This document shows, in pieces, positions 1 through 7,972 of a stretch of DNA of 64,000 nt; positions within the stretch are counted from its first letter, which is position 1, and each line of letters begins with the position of its first letter. A program made the position numbers and the translations under genes. Source of the DNA: Corynebacterium singulare. Lineage in GTDB: Bacteria; Actinomycetota; Actinomycetes; Mycobacteriales; Mycobacteriaceae. The notes below the pieces were generated by a model that saw only the letters and a list, made by a program, of their open reading frames with translations, made no database searches and had not been told where the DNA came from. The DNA lies in contig NZ_CP010827.1 in NCBI RefSeq assembly GCF_000833575.1, positions 1,306,980 through 1,370,979 on the forward strand, in the 5' to 3' direction.

Positions 1-352
1 CCTGCAGTTCAAGGATGGCCAGTGGGCGCGTGCCAAGGGTATTGATACCTTCTGCCCGCTGGGCCCGTGGATTGAAACCGACCTTGACTGCATCAACCTG
101 GATGACCAAAAGATCAATGCGTACCTAACCCACGATGGTCAACGTGAGCAAAAGCAGGATTCCAACACTGATCAGATGATCGTGAAGATGGGCGGCATCA
201 TCGCGGAGATCTCTCAGTCCTATACCTTGCTTCCAGGTGATGTCATCACTACTGGCTCCCCGGCAGGCACCGCGCCGATGGTGCCGGGTGACACCATCGA
301 AATCGAAATCCCGGGAGTAGGCCGCCTGACCAACCCGATTACCCGCGCGTAG
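1..352 (+). CDS. FAH-family hydrolase, C-terminal part (Odx-like oxaloacetate decarboxylase)
   Basis: Partial gene: the reading frame enters from the left edge and stops with TAG at 350-352, giving about 116 C-terminal residues. It shows the fumarylacetoacetate hydrolase fold signature near the end (LPGDVITTGSPAGTAP followed by GDTIEIEIPGVG), the conserved C-terminal part of the active site in this family. In C. glutamicum an FAH-family oxaloacetate decarboxylase (odx, cg1458) lies close upstream of gltX, so position supports the same role here; the metal ligands are outside the window. It converges with the isochorismate synthase gene, with only two bases between the stop codons. The family is certain, the substrate is inferred from neighbourhood. 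Confidence 0.85.
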   Translation, partial: LQFKDGQWARAKGIDTFCPLGPWIETDLDCINLDDQKINAYLTHDGQREQKQDSNTDQMIVKMGGIIAEISQSYTLLPGDVITTGSPAGTAPMVPGDTIEIEIPGVGRLTNPITRA

Positions 353-354
353 TT

Positions 355-1467
355 TTAAAGATTAAGCGCGCGCAGAATGGTGCGCAGCTTCGCCGTGGTC
401 TCCTGTAGCTCAGTCTCAGGTTCGGAATCCACGACGATGCCACCGCCTGCCCATGCGCGCGCAGACAAGCCATCGCCGGCCACTTCAGCGCAGCGGATAG
501 CCACCATGTACTCGCCATCACCCGAGCTATCACACCAGCCCACCGCACCTGCGTAAAAGCCACGATCAGTTTCGGCGGTTTCAATGAGCGCCTGCGCGGC
601 CTCTGTCGGCGTGCCGCAAATAGCCGGGGTGGGGTAGACCAGCTCCGCGAGCTCGAGCGCCGTAATGGCTGGGTCCTTGAGCGTGCCTGCGATTGGAGTG
701 CCCAAGTGCCACATTTCATTTGTGGAGGTCAGCTCCGGCGACGTTGGAGCATCCAGGCTCTCACAGAGCGGCTCGAGGATTCGGCGGATGTGATCCACAA
801 CAAAAGCATGCTCGCGTAGATCCTTGCCCGAGTTGTGGAGATCCTGCCCCGCCACGATGTCGCGTGCCCTGTCGGCGTGGCGCGGCGCGGAGCCGGCGAG
901 GGGGAAGGCTGTGACTGTTGAGCCCTGCTTCTTGATGAGTACTTCTGGGGAGGAGCCCACGAGCATCGCGCCTAGTCGTCCTGCTGGGCTCAAATCGGCG
1001 ATAAAACCATCGCGGTGCGAGGAAAGATCGATAAGGCGTGCTGCCACGAGTAGTGGGTCGACAGGGTTAAGAAACTCGATATCGACTGCTCGGGCTAGCA
1101 CTACCTTGTCCAGCTTGGAGGCCTCAATCGTGGCGATTGCCGCTTCAATGCGCCGCAAGTGTTCCTCGGGTTCCGGGTCGAAACCAGTAACGCGAGCTTC
1201 CAGCGCACCACTGCGGTAGTACGCGTGCGGCTCGAGCGGGCCTTCCTCACGGATGATGCTCTCTGGCACGGTGAGTGCGGCGGCCTCACCCTTGTGGAAA
1301 GGCAGCGCGCCCACGACCATGTCTGCCTCGCCGTTGCGCAGGGCAGTGACAGCAGCGTCAACCTCGGTGAAGGTGGCTACCGTTCCTTGGGTACGCACAG
1401 ACCCCGTCGCACGGGACAGGAGAAAATCTGGGGCGGAAGCGGGTCTGCGATCACACATAAGGAACAA
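355..1467 (-). CDS. Isochorismate synthase (MenF/EntC/DhbC family)
   Basis: Chorismate-binding enzyme converting chorismate to isochorismate, the first step toward menaquinone (or a catecholate siderophore). The roughly 370-residue protein has the family landmarks: LDKVVLARAV, GAMLVGSSPEVLIKK, FPLAGSAPRH, HAFVVDHI, STNEMWHLGTPI, the PTPAICGTP active-site stretch and the C-terminal FYAGAVGWCDSSGDGEYMVA block. A TTG at 1467 has GAAGGA seven bases upstream; an ATG at 1458 is the alternative. It follows the surface-protein operon on the same strand after 71 bases, and orthologues sit near gltX in other corynebacteria, so I read it as a core menaquinone gene rather than part of the transporter operon. 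No other siderophore genes are visible nearby. Confidence 0.9.
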   Translation of the reverse strand: MFLMCDRRPASAPDFLLSRATGSVRTQGTVATFTEVDAAVTALRNGEADMVVGALPFHKGEAAALTVPESIIREEGPLEPHAYYRSGALEARVTGFDPEPEEHLRRIEAAIATIEASKLDKVVLARAVDIEFLNPVDPLLVAARLIDLSSHRDGFIADLSPAGRLGAMLVGSSPEVLIKKQGSTVTAFPLAGSAPRHADRARDIVAGQDLHNSGKDLREHAFVVDHIRRILEPLCESLDAPTSPELTSTNEMWHLGTPIAGTLKDPAITALELAELVYPTPAICGTPTEAAQALIETAETDRGFYAGAVGWCDSSGDGEYMVAIRCAEVAGDGLSARAWAGGGIVVDSEPETELQETTAKLRTILRALNL

Positions 1468-1538
1468 CTCTAGTTCCTTCGCCTGTGCCTGCTAAAACCA
1501 GATCGCCAACTAAGTCTGCACAAGACAGGTGTGTGAAA

Positions 1539-2867
1539 CTAGTCGCGAGTGCGTGGACGGAAGAACTGCACCGCAATGAAGAGCCCAATTCCCAGCAACA
1601 GTGCCAAGGCTCCCATACCGGCTAAAAAGCCCGCCCAAAAGCCCACCATTGGCGCGCCATAGCTTGTGGCCTCGATGTTTTGGGCATTAGCTAGCGTGTC
1701 CGTTCCGTGGGAGTCGTCCTGCGCGGAGGCGTTCCGCGAACGGGTCGTGCGTTCAGCTGAGCGTTGGCGTTCCCGTGCGGAGTCCTTGGAGCCCTGCGCT
1801 TCGTTGCGCCCTGCCCCCTCACGCTGTGTCGAATCTCTCGGTGTGCGCTCATTGTGGGACGCTGCGTTCTGCCGATGAGAGTTCTGCCGGTCATCCTGGC
1901 GCTGCGGTTGGGGGTGGTCGGCCGCCGGCTCACGGTGTTTCGATGGCTTTTCGGTTCGTGTGGACTCCTTCGTGCGTGTTGAGTCCCGGGACTGTCGTGG
2001 TGCTCGTGACTCAGAGGGCTTTCCGCCGTTGAGGAAGGTGTCCGCTTCCTTGAACGTCTTGTCCATCGTCTTATCTAGCTGGGCGATGGCCTTAGACGTG
2101 TCGTTGATGTCTTTAGCTAACTGCTGTGGGCGGTTCTTTGCGCTTCCTGACTCGGATGCGCTGCCAGAACCGGAGCCCCATTCCAGCTGGCAGAGTTCGC
2201 CGGTATCGGCTCCACCGACAAGAAAGGGAACGTCGATGGAATGCTCTGAGCCATCGTTGAGCGAGAATGTGAATGTGACGGCATAAGCCCCTGGTTCGGT
2301 GAAAACGATTCCGGTATGGCTGTGGAAATGATCCGGATAATCCCAGTTCACATCGGGATCCTCTGAGTCGAAGAGCACGGTGGGGGCACCTCCGAGGGAG
2401 TTCTGGAAACCGACAACTCGTCCACCATCGGGGCCACTGTGCAGCGTCATCGACAGCGTCGCATCCTGTGCTGCGTCTTCATCGATATAGCTCGTATTGA
2501 ACCCTAGCCAGGGAATATCCGGGTTTTGGGTCTGAGGAATCTGCCAGCCGTGCGAAGGGATATCTCCGCCGGCAGCATCGTCGAAGGCCGCGTTAGAACC
2601 AACCTCCACGTAAAAATCGCCGGAGGAGTAGTCATCTCCAGATTCGTCGTCGCGTGCTACGAAGCGCATGTCACCGGAGTTACCCAGCAGGGCTAAATCT
2701 TGGTGGCCGCGGGTAAAGGCATGCTGCGAGTCGGCGTCGCAGAAGGCAGTATCGCTGGCGGTGTCTGCAGCCAACGCCAGTGGGGCAGCCGCGCCAGTGG
2801 TTGGGATAGACAAGGCTAGGGCTGCCGCGGCGGTCAGCGTCAGTGGGCGGAGGATGAGGCGGTTCAT
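1539..2867 (-). CDS. Membrane-anchored surface protein, choice-of-anchor M domain with long charged linker
   Basis: A 442-residue exported protein. Residues 1-33 form a signal peptide ending in Ala-rich sequence. Residues about 45-225 form one actinobacterial surface-anchored domain (TIGR03769-like), with the IPQTQNPDIPWLGFNTS block and the HFHSHTGIVFTEPGAYAV block. Residues about 240-390 are a low-complexity Ser/Arg/Glu/Gln/His linker, and about 408-432 a transmembrane segment followed by a short basic tail (RPRTRD). There is no LPxTG sortase signal, so anchoring is by the membrane helix with the linker reaching through the wall. Its ATG overlaps the permease stop (ATGA), so it is translationally coupled and is the last gene of the operon. 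Its ligand is unknown; zinc or another metal is inferred from the transporter. Confidence 0.82.
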   Translation of the reverse strand: MNRLILRPLTLTAAAALALSIPTTGAAAPLALAADTASDTAFCDADSQHAFTRGHQDLALLGNSGDMRFVARDDESGDDYSSGDFYVEVGSNAAFDDAAGGDIPSHGWQIPQTQNPDIPWLGFNTSYIDEDAAQDATLSMTLHSGPDGGRVVGFQNSLGGAPTVLFDSEDPDVNWDYPDHFHSHTGIVFTEPGAYAVTFTFSLNDGSEHSIDVPFLVGGADTGELCQLEWGSGSGSASESGSAKNRPQQLAKDINDTSKAIAQLDKTMDKTFKEADTFLNGGKPSESRAPRQSRDSTRTKESTRTEKPSKHREPAADHPQPQRQDDRQNSHRQNAASHNERTPRDSTQREGAGRNEAQGSKDSARERQRSAERTTRSRNASAQDDSHGTDTLANAQNIEATSYGAPMVGFWAGFLAGMGALALLLGIGLFIAVQFFRPRTRD

Positions 2868-3751
2868 GCGGACAAGGACTCCTTAGTTGTTGGGGTAGAA
2901 GGTGCGAAGCGGCGGGAATGGAGAATTGGAGAAGCAATCCATGCCAAGAGGAAACAGGCAGTGAGTAGCAGGACGATGGTGGCGCCGGCGGGAAGGTCAA
3001 TGGCCCATGCCAGGTAGATGCCGAAGAAACTTCCCAAGGAACCAATGGCGGCGGAGGCGGCCATCATGGTTCCTAGGGAGTCACACAGCAATCGCGCCGT
3101 TGCTGCGGGGGTGATGAGCAGTGCGAGAACGAGGATGTTGCCCACCGTGCCCACCGAGATCACTACCGCACCCGTAACACACAGGTACAGCACGATGTCG
3201 AGGGCAAAGACCGGAAGGCCCATTGCCCGGGCAGTTTCCTTGTCCAGGCACGTTGCTGTCAGCTGTGGGCCGAGGAGGACGATGATCCCCACAATGAGCA
3301 CGGTGACCACCAGTGCGGTGTAGAGGTCCGTGCGGGAAACACCGGTGAGCGAACCAAACAGGAAGCTCGTCAGCGACGCGGTGTAGCCCTTAACACGGGA
3401 GATGATCACCATTCCCAACGCGAACGAGGCGGCGAAAAAGATACCGATGACGGAATCCTCGCGCACCGAACGGCGCTGCGAGAAGCAGGCGATGAGTAAA
3501 GCCACGGTACAGCCGGCCACGGCGCCACCTAAGAGAACCGAACCTTGGAGCACGAAGGCAATGGCGAGGCCTGGGAAGACAGCGTGGGAGACGGCATCGC
3601 CAATGAAGGCCATGCCGCGAAGAACGACGTAGCAGCCCACGACGCCGCACACGATGGCCGCCAGGACTGAAATAGCTACGGCGCGGGCAAGAAAATCGAG
3701 GTGCGGGTTGGTGAGGTCCTGGAAGAACTCAATGAGTGAAATGTCGATCAT
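2864..3751 (-). CDS. Metal ABC transporter permease (anchored repeat-type, ZnuB/ABC-3 family)
   Basis: Integral membrane permease of about 295 residues with eight or nine hydrophobic segments. It has ABC-3/ZnuB landmarks: the GCYVVLRGMAFIGDAVSHAV block, the coupling-region sequence, and GNILVLALLITPAATARLL toward the C-terminus. It pairs with the ATPase immediately upstream and the ZnuA-like binding protein to make a Zn/Mn importer. I chose the ATG at 3751 because it overlaps the ATPase stop as ATGA; an upstream in-frame start would add 21 residues unlike the family. Its 3' end overlaps the start of the last surface-protein gene by four bases. This arrangement matches the annotated 'anchored repeat-type ABC transporter, permease subunit' family. 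Confidence 0.9.
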   Translation of the reverse strand: MIDISLIEFFQDLTNPHLDFLARAVAISVLAAIVCGVVGCYVVLRGMAFIGDAVSHAVFPGLAIAFVLQGSVLLGGAVAGCTVALLIACFSQRRSVREDSVIGIFFAASFALGMVIISRVKGYTASLTSFLFGSLTGVSRTDLYTALVVTVLIVGIIVLLGPQLTATCLDKETARAMGLPVFALDIVLYLCVTGAVVISVGTVGNILVLALLITPAATARLLCDSLGTMMAASAAIGSLGSFFGIYLAWAIDLPAGATIVLLLTACFLLAWIASPILHSRRFAPSTPTTKESLSA

Positions 3752-4476
3752 GCCGCCACCCCGATTGCGGAGAGCAGTGGGGACGAGGTGGATACCCCGA
3801 AGGTATCGCTCCACGGCTGCGGGGTGCGGCGCAGCTCCGCAGCTGGGCCATCGGCCACGATCCCACGGTTAAAAAGCACGAGTCGCGAGCAGGAGTGAGC
3901 TGCTTCGGAGAGGTTGTGGGTGGACATGACCACGCTGGTTCCTTTCGCGGTGAGCTCATCGAAAAGGAAAAGAAGTTCCTCGGTATTCGGGGCGTCGAGG
4001 CCGGTAAAGGGTTCGTCGAGAAGCAGCACCTCCGGTTCGGTGGCCAGGGCACGCGCAATGAGGACACGTTGGCGCTGACCGCCCGACAGCTGCGCGATGG
4101 GGCGGCGAGCGAATTCTTCCAAGTTGGTCAGGCTCAGCGCGCGACGAGCAGCGTGCTTGTCTGCTCGGCCGGGGCGGCGTAGCCAGCCGACGATTCCGGT
4201 GCGCCCGCTCAGAACTGCGTTGGAAACGCTAATGGGGAAGTCCCACTCCACGTCGTGACGCTGCGGAACATAGCCCACAGAGGTGGTGACGTCGATTGTC
4301 CCGGTGGCGGGAATAAGGCCGAGGATGGCGCGAAGAAGCGTGGTCTTGCCTGCGCCGTTGGGGCCGAGCAAGCCAATGAACTCGCCCGGATTTACGGTCA
4401 CAGATGCATCCTCGATGACGTGGCGTCCCGCTAATGTGACGCTGAGGCCTTCGACGGAGATGAGCGGATTAGCCAC
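3748..4476 (-). CDS. Metal ABC transporter ATP-binding protein (anchored repeat-type)
   Basis: Cytoplasmic ATPase of 242 residues energising the Zn/Mn-type importer. Walker A is LLGPNGAGKTTLL, the Q-loop region is VGYVPQRHDVEWDFPISV (the PQR..WDFP form typical of Znu/Mnt/Tro ATPases), the signature is [15 protein letters not shown], Walker B is VLLLDEPFTGLDA, and the switch His lies in VVMSTHNLSEA. I chose the GTG start at 4476 because it gives the usual N-terminus (ANPLISVEGLSVTLAG). That start overlaps the stop of the preceding surface-protein gene by eight bases; longer in-frame starts only extend antisense-like sequence. It is coupled downstream to the permease by an ATGA overlap. Confidence 0.92.
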   Translation of the reverse strand: MANPLISVEGLSVTLAGRHVIEDASVTVNPGEFIGLLGPNGAGKTTLLRAILGLIPATGTIDVTTSVGYVPQRHDVEWDFPISVSNAVLSGRTGIVGWLRRPGRADKHAARRALSLTNLEEFARRPIAQLSGGQRQRVLIARALATEPEVLLLDEPFTGLDAPNTEELLFLFDELTAKGTSVVMSTHNLSEAAHSCSRLVLFNRGIVADGPAAELRRTPQPWSDTFGVSTSSPLLSAIGVAA

Positions 4477-5386
4477 GTCGCCCGCCCTTCGCGCGCACAA
4501 CGGCGACAAGCGCCGCAACGAGGACAAGGACGCCGATGCCGGCCAGCGCCCATATCCACGCCGGGACGGCTGCCTGCGAGGCTCCGGATGCTGAACCAGA
4601 GGATTCGGCAGTTTCATCCCACACGGTTGCTTGCGCTTCACTCAGGTCGGTCCCCTCACCCACGGCAAACGTCAGTGTGGCCTCTGCGGAAACCTCGGAG
4701 CCTGCGCTTTCACCACTACCGTCACCGGTCATACGCACGCGTACCTGGTGGATACCCGGTTCGGTGAAGACCCAGTTGGCGTGAGTATGGGTGCCGAGGT
4801 CAACCCAGAAACCATCGGTGGCGTCGTTTGCGGTGGACCACAGCAGCTGCGGCGGTTCGAAGCCACCATTTTGGAGGAAGAGGGAAAAATCGCCGGGTCC
4901 CTGGTGGCCCACGTACTCCATGGTGAGACCGCGATCCACGTTGTCAGCCAGGGAAGGGGCCTGCGTATTCCAACCTAGCCACGGGACCTCAGCCTGCTCA
5001 GTCTGGGGGACGACCCAGACGTGGTCACCTGGGTCGGCACCCACGAAAGAGAAGGCCTCATCGTCCGGGAGTGTGAGTTGGGCATTGTCGCCAACGGTGA
5101 AAACGACGTCATCTAGCTCACGCCACACCGGCTTTTCGGCGGAGTCATCGCGCGCCAGGAACTGAGCTTGGCCGTCGATGACCTGGAGCCCTAGGTCCAC
5201 GTGCCCGTGATCGACGGTGGCCTCAGTACCAGGTGCGGCGACTTCCTCGTCGGCGCTGACTACCTGTGCCAGGTCTCCTGCCCAGGCAGTCGAGGGAGCA
5301 CACGCAAGAGCCGCTGCGGCTATCACGGAGGCAAGCGTGGTAGTCAGGCGCGGCAGACGGTGACGGTGGGTGGTGTGATGAGTCAT
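4469..5386 (-). CDS. Membrane-anchored surface protein with one choice-of-anchor M domain
   Basis: About 305 residues. A signal peptide ends near STAWAG. One surface-anchored domain spans about residues 50-235 with DHGHVDLGLQV at its start, VVPQTEQAEVPWLGWNTQ in the middle and HTHANWVFTEPGIHQVRV at the end. A short Gly/Ser/Ala spacer leads to a transmembrane helix (about 275-298) and a basic tail, AKGGRRG. The histidines in GHVD and HTH are conserved in every copy of the domain in this operon and are candidates for metal coordination (inference). The ATG at 5386 follows GAAAGAAG, and the gene lies 20 bases after the substrate-binding-protein gene. It is the compact member of the set, with almost no linker. 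Confidence 0.85.
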   Translation of the reverse strand: MTHHTTHRHRLPRLTTTLASVIAAAALACAPSTAWAGDLAQVVSADEEVAAPGTEATVDHGHVDLGLQVIDGQAQFLARDDSAEKPVWRELDDVVFTVGDNAQLTLPDDEAFSFVGADPGDHVWVVPQTEQAEVPWLGWNTQAPSLADNVDRGLTMEYVGHQGPGDFSLFLQNGGFEPPQLLWSTANDATDGFWVDLGTHTHANWVFTEPGIHQVRVRMTGDGSGESAGSEVSAEATLTFAVGEGTDLSEAQATVWDETAESSGSASGASQAAVPAWIWALAGIGVLVLVAALVAVVRAKGGRRG

Positions 5387-5406
5387 ATGCTTCTTTCTTT
5401 TTGTGC

Positions 5407-6894
5407 TTAGTTTTCTGCAAGGCAACGGTGTAGAGATTCAGCGTTGAACCGCATGAGGTCTAGATAGGAAGGGACAGATTCATCGAGTGTGTCGCCGTAG
5501 ATGGGGCACACTGCGATGCCGAGGGAGTGCGCGGTCTCCCGGATGACATCTGCGCTTGCTTCTTGGGTTGGCTCGATGAAGACGGCAGGTAACCGCAGGT
5601 TTTCCAGCGTGCGTCGTAGCGCGATGACATCGCGAGGCGAAGGCTCGATGGCGGGGTTCGGCGTAACGAAGCCGGCGATGTCAATGCCATAACCTTGTTC
5701 CAAGTAGGCGTAGCCGTGATGCGGAGTGACCAGATGCCGTTTGTCCTCGGGGATATCCTCAATGAGGTCGCGGACAAAGGAGTCTGCCTCGCGCACTTGC
5801 AAGGCGTAGTCGTGGGCACGCCCGCGGTAGTCGGCACCGTGGGAGGGATCCGCCAGGGCCAGCTGGTCGGCGATGACCTCGGCGTAGGTGATGACGTTTT
5901 TGGCGTTGTGCCACAGGTGTGGATCGACCTCACCGTGCAGATGCTTGCCCAGCACTGCCTGGGGCAAGAGGTAGGTCTCATCGCCTGGACGCCCGAGGAA
6001 GCGATAGGCCGGGGACGGTGGGATTTCCTGCAGAGTCGAGTTGGGAATGCTCAATGCGGTGGTCGTCGGGTCAAAGCGCTCGCCTTGATCCTCAAGGTCC
6101 AGTGTTCCGTTGGCTATGTCTGCGGTGATGTCGACGTGACCCTCGCTCAGAGAGCGCATGCCCTCTGGTGGGTTGACGCCGACGGCGACGGTGACCTCCT
6201 GCGGCCCTGCATTCGTTGCTGTGAAGGTCAGGCGGTAGATACCGGGTTTGCTGAAAGCCCAGGACACGTGTGTATGTGCATTGGCCGGAAGCGTGGTGGA
6301 ATCCTCGCGGTCATCAATGCCGTCGGCGGTGTTGAAGAGCGGTTCGGGGGTGCCGAAGGTGGACACAACGTACGCGGCGACGTCACCTGGTCCTTCGGCG
6401 GACTGCAGACGCATGTCCACGCTGTTCGTACCGGACGGAGCGTTGCGCACACGCAGTCCCAGCCAGATGGCGTCGAGTGCCACATTCTCCACCAGCGGCA
6501 CGAGAGTGGCACCACGCGTCGAGGCTTCGTCCGCGACCTCCGTCACGGGAACGTCGGAGGATTCCCGCAGTGATTTCATGAGGTTCTGCGGCTCCAGCAG
6601 CAGGCCATTGGCTAGGAGCACATCAGCGTTGGCGATATCCCGCACGGTGCGCAGACTCGGCTCGAAGGTGTGGGGGTCCTTGCCTGCCGGAATGAGTGTT
6701 GTCACCTGGGCGTTGGGGCCTGCCACGTGCTTGGCGACGTCCCCCAGGATCGGCGTTGTCGCTACCACCTTCAGGCTCGCATCGTTGCCGTCCTCGCCGG
6801 CGGCTGTGCTCGTACAGGTAGTGAGAGCTGCCGACGTGGCAACGACAATGAGCAGCGCGGCGCAGTGTACCGCCCGGAAAGCTGATGACGGCAT
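5407..6894 (-). CDS. Zinc-type ABC transporter substrate-binding protein with inserted surface-repeat domain
   Basis: A 495-residue ZnuA/TroA-family binding protein. After a signal sequence with a possible but imperfect lipobox (LTTC), the cluster-9 fold begins at VVATTPILGDVAKHV. Metal-ligand positions are visible: GKDPHTFEPS (about residue 71), HLHGEVDPHLWHN (about 321) and HHGYAYLEQGYG (about 396), with a late YGDTLDE. Between ATLVPL (about 131) and HLHGEVDPHLW lies an insertion of about 180 residues exactly where ordinary ZnuA proteins have a His-rich loop. The insertion carries the surface-domain blocks AHTHVSWAFSKPGIYRLTF and EGHVDITADI. The ATG overlaps the upstream stop by one base (TAATG). 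It matches the 'anchored repeat ABC transporter, substrate-binding protein' family; zinc is the likely substrate, manganese possible. Confidence 0.9.
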   Translation of the reverse strand: MPSSAFRAVHCAALLIVVATSAALTTCTSTAAGEDGNDASLKVVATTPILGDVAKHVAGPNAQVTTLIPAGKDPHTFEPSLRTVRDIANADVLLANGLLLEPQNLMKSLRESSDVPVTEVADEASTRGATLVPLVENVALDAIWLGLRVRNAPSGTNSVDMRLQSAEGPGDVAAYVVSTFGTPEPLFNTADGIDDREDSTTLPANAHTHVSWAFSKPGIYRLTFTATNAGPQEVTVAVGVNPPEGMRSLSEGHVDITADIANGTLDLEDQGERFDPTTTALSIPNSTLQEIPPSPAYRFLGRPGDETYLLPQAVLGKHLHGEVDPHLWHNAKNVITYAEVIADQLALADPSHGADYRGRAHDYALQVREADSFVRDLIEDIPEDKRHLVTPHHGYAYLEQGYGIDIAGFVTPNPAIEPSPRDVIALRRTLENLRLPAVFIEPTQEASADVIRETAHSLGIAVCPIYGDTLDESVPSYLDLMRFNAESLHRCLAEN

Positions 6895-7958
6895 TAGTCG
6901 CGGCCCTTGAGCAAGGCGAGACGAGCGATGGCCAATCCCAGCACGAGCATGCCGAGGCCGAGGATGCCGATGCCCCACGGCAGGAGACCCTGACCGCTGT
7001 CGTAGTAGCCGGATGCGGCCATGGCGTCGACATTATCTGCATCCGCCTTAGACGAAGCGTCGCGGGACGGTGTGCGGTACTTGCTCGCCTTGCCCTCCTT
7101 CTTCTCTTTGTTGGCAGCGGTGGCCTTGGTCTTCGCAGAGTCCTTGGCTTGTGCTGCCGGTGCTGGGCCGGCCGCCGCGTCCGGTGCGGCGTCGGCGTCA
7201 GAGTGGGAAGAAGAGTGGGAGTCGGACGAGCGAGGGGCATCGCCAAGCGCTGCGTCATCGCTGCCATCCGGCGCGAGTTCAACAGCCTCGGAGTCAGCTT
7301 CTTCGTCCGACTCGAGGGGCGCGGCGTCCGCATCACCGACGTTCCAGGTATAGGTGACCTGGTTGCTGACATCGCCGTTGGAGACCGCCTGAACGGTCAT
7401 GGTGTACATGCCGGGATCCGTGAACGCCCAGTTGACATGGCGATGGGCAGGGTAGGCCTGGTTGATGACATCCCCGCTCACCAAGTCCATGGCGCCTTCC
7501 TCGGTGACCGGCTGGATGTCGCCGAACCCGGCCGTTTCGAAGACGAAGATGTCGCCCGGGCCGGTGACCTCCACGAACTCGAAATCAACGTCCTTGTAGC
7601 CAGCAGACTGCGCCGGCTGAGTGTCCCAACCTGGCCACAACAGCGCGCTGTCCTGGGTCTGCGGAAGATAATAGGTGGGAACGCCGATGCCATCTATGCC
7701 CACGGTGGCTTCATTCCACGCCTCTTCAGCAACCTTGAGCGTGACGTCATCTCCGGAGTGGACAACACCGCTGCCGGTAATGTCCTCTTTCATGGACAAG
7801 GTGAGCTCGCCACCCGGGGCGGTGACATAAAAGGCGTCGACGTGCCCGGCGTCGAAAACCTCTGCGTGAGCGGGAGAGACAGCTCCGTGCATGAGCACGA
7901 GGGCCAGTGCGCCCAGTACGGCAACCGGCCTAGAAGCGCGGCGCGAAACGATGGTCAC
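6894..7958 (-). CDS. Membrane-anchored surface protein with one choice-of-anchor M domain and acidic linker
   Basis: A 354-residue exported protein with signal peptide (ending SPAHAEV). One surface-anchored domain contains DAGHVDAFYVTAPGG, YLPQTQDSALLWPGWDTQ, TGPGDIFVFET and AHRHVNWAFTDPGMYTMTV. An acidic/Ala/Ser/Lys low-complexity linker covers about residues 230-315, then a transmembrane helix (GIGILGLGMLVLGLAIARLAL) and a short basic end. The start is GTG with AAGGAG eight bases upstream, 14 bases after the two-domain protein gene. It is in the same transcription unit as the binding protein (one-base overlap). The domain family is clear; its biochemical role is not described by anything I can see. 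Confidence 0.84.
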   Translation of the reverse strand: MTIVSRRASRPVAVLGALALVLMHGAVSPAHAEVFDAGHVDAFYVTAPGGELTLSMKEDITGSGVVHSGDDVTLKVAEEAWNEATVGIDGIGVPTYYLPQTQDSALLWPGWDTQPAQSAGYKDVDFEFVEVTGPGDIFVFETAGFGDIQPVTEEGAMDLVSGDVINQAYPAHRHVNWAFTDPGMYTMTVQAVSNGDVSNQVTYTWNVGDADAAPLESDEEADSEAVELAPDGSDDAALGDAPRSSDSHSSSHSDADAAPDAAAGPAPAAQAKDSAKTKATAANKEKKEGKASKYRTPSRDASSKADADNVDAMAASGYYDSGQGLLPWGIGILGLGMLVLGLAIARLALLKGRD

Positions 7959-7972
7959 TGTGCAGCTCCTTT

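Noticed and set aside
5407..6894. Binding protein as a confident lipoprotein
   Set aside because: The candidate box LTTC has Thr before Cys, which is unusual; it may be a lipoprotein but I did not call it one firmly.
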